Made by a program: the position numbers and the translations under genes. From Thermoanaerobacterales bacterium UBA4877 (GTDB taxonomy: Bacteria > Bacillota > Thermoanaerobacteria > Thermoanaerobacterales > UBA4877), in NCBI GenBank assembly GCA_002399345.1, contig DHDL01000020.1, positions 378-6,744 of the forward strand: a DNA stretch of 6,367 bases, read 5' to 3'. The notes beneath the pieces are model-generated. The model was given only the letters and a program-made list of their open reading frames with translations. It was not told the origin of the DNA and made no database searches. Each line of letters starts with the position of its first letter. Position 1 is the first letter of the stretch. Positions 5,476 to 6,367 of this stretch are shown piece by piece.

Positions 5476-6351
5476 TTACAGAATACCAATTGCAGCAAGT
5501 ACTCCTAAGATTACAGACAAACCCAAAAGCGCCTGGGTAACCTTTAGTCCTTTTTTATTGAAATACCAATATACTCCTAGTACAGTGATTAAAGGCAGGA
5601 GTCCGGGAAGTATTGAATCCAGTATATCCTGAAGAACAAACGCTTTTCCTGAAATCGTCCATTTTAATGAACTGCTTACTTTAACATAAGAAGATGCCAA
5701 TATTCCCATCATAAAAAGTCCTAATATGGATAACCCATCAATAATCTTCCTCATATTTTTCCCGCCTATAATTTCGGTGGCAGCAGAACGTCCTAATCTA
5801 TAACCAAGTTTAGTAAAATAAAAACCATATATATAAGTTAAGGTTACAAACATCAACCAAGGAAATAATGCACCCAAAGCACTCCCACCTTGTGCCCACG
5901 GTAAAGCAATAGCTATCAAAATATATTGAACAGTACCGGAATCAATGGCATCTCCGATACCTGACAACGGCCCCATTAGGCCGACTTTTGTACTGTTTAT
6001 TACGTCTTCGCTCACTTCTTCTCCTTTACCTTTAACCAATGCTTTAGCTCTTGTCTCCTCCAAAGAAGTGGTAATACCGAGAATTGTTCCTCCGCCCCAT
6101 ACAGCTTGCGTATTAAAAAATTGTGTATGTCTCAGATATGCTTCTTTTAAATCCTCTTTCTTTTTATATAATTTCCTTAAAATAGGTGTTATTGCCCAAA
6201 GGAAAGAAGGAGCTATCATTCTGTCATATGTGTGAGGAATCTCATTTGCATACCACCATCTAAACCAGCTTTTTCGTAAATCCTTTTCCGTAATTTTTTC
6301 AGGATAATCCGCTGAAGAGACATCTGTCTTAACAATGCCGTCTTTATCCAT
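5476..6351 (-). CDS. PTS mannose/fructose/sorbose-family subunit IID
   Basis: This is a 291-residue membrane subunit that forms the sugar channel with IIC. Family signatures are RHTQFFNT (74-81), the LGITTSLEE segment (91-99) and LMGPLSGIGDAID (125-137). Hydrophobic stretches lie at about 141-153, 162-180, 206-222, 246-264 and 272-291. The N-terminal part, with WFRWWYANEIPHTYDR (29-44), differs from the commonest IID sequences and may mark a subgroup. The ATG at 6351 has AGGA (6360-6357) 5 bases upstream and AGGAGG (6367-6362) 10 bases upstream. The gene is complete and full length. No promoter is visible before the window edge, and IIC is missing from the window, so IIC probably lies just beyond 6367 in the same operon. 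Confidence 0.93.
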   Translation of the reverse strand: MDKDGIVKTDVSSADYPEKITEKDLRKSWFRWWYANEIPHTYDRMIAPSFLWAITPILRKLYKKKEDLKEAYLRHTQFFNTQAVWGGGTILGITTSLEETRAKALVKGKGEEVSEDVINSTKVGLMGPLSGIGDAIDSGTVQYILIAIALPWAQGGSALGALFPWLMFVTLTYIYGFYFTKLGYRLGRSAATEIIGGKNMRKIIDGLSILGLFMMGILASSYVKVSSSLKWTISGKAFVLQDILDSILPGLLPLITVLGVYWYFNKKGLKVTQALLGLSVILGVLAAIGIL

Positions 6352-6367
6352 TCTAATCCTGCCTCCT

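Noticed and set aside
5945..6235. Plus-strand frame opposite IID
   Set aside because: IID on the other strand has clear family motifs over the same bases; this frame shows none.

Overview
The window suggests a low-GC Firmicute of the class Clostridia. The evidence is a cysteine-bearing LysM protein end, a BceRS-BceAB type detoxification locus, a mannose-family phosphotransferase (PTS) operon, AGGAG-type ribosome binding sites and AT-rich spacers. No species can be named from the sequence alone.

Layout: (1) Bases 1-213 are the 3' end of a LysM-repeat protein, followed by a strong hairpin terminator (about 238-271). (2) Bases 334-2061, + strand, hold a promoter, an OmpR/PhoB-type response regulator (426-1091) and, overlapping it by ATGA, a BceS-like membrane histidine kinase. 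The kinase frame is broken at an A6 run near 1311; one extra A would restore a 324-residue protein with every catalytic box. (3) Bases 2065-4260, + strand, hold an inverted repeat that could be the regulator's operator, an extended -10 promoter, a BceA-like ATPase (2144-2902) and, again overlapping by ATGA, a BceB-like permease (2899-4260). The permease appears to keep all ten membrane helices but has only about 18 residues where the family's large extracellular domain normally sits. (4) Bases 4261-4309 hold a hairpin placed to end transcription from both sides. (5) Bases 4460-6351, - strand, hold a mannose-family PTS operon read IID, IIA, IIB, entering from beyond the right edge. A stable hairpin lies between IID and IIA.

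How the genes would work together: in known Bce modules the transporter senses a cell-wall-active peptide or bacitracin-like drug and passes the signal to the intramembrane-sensing kinase. The kinase phosphorylates the regulator, which switches on the transporter genes. Here the two sensing parts, the kinase reading frame and the permease extracellular domain, are both altered, while the regulator and ATPase look intact. The PTS operon is unrelated: phosphate passes from HPr to IIA to IIB and then to a sugar carried by IIC (not in the window) and IID. The sugar cannot be deduced.

The most notable signals are the domain-less Bce permease, the single-base frameshift in its partner kinase, and the candidate operator. 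I see no CRISPR array, insertion sequence, tRNA or rRNA.
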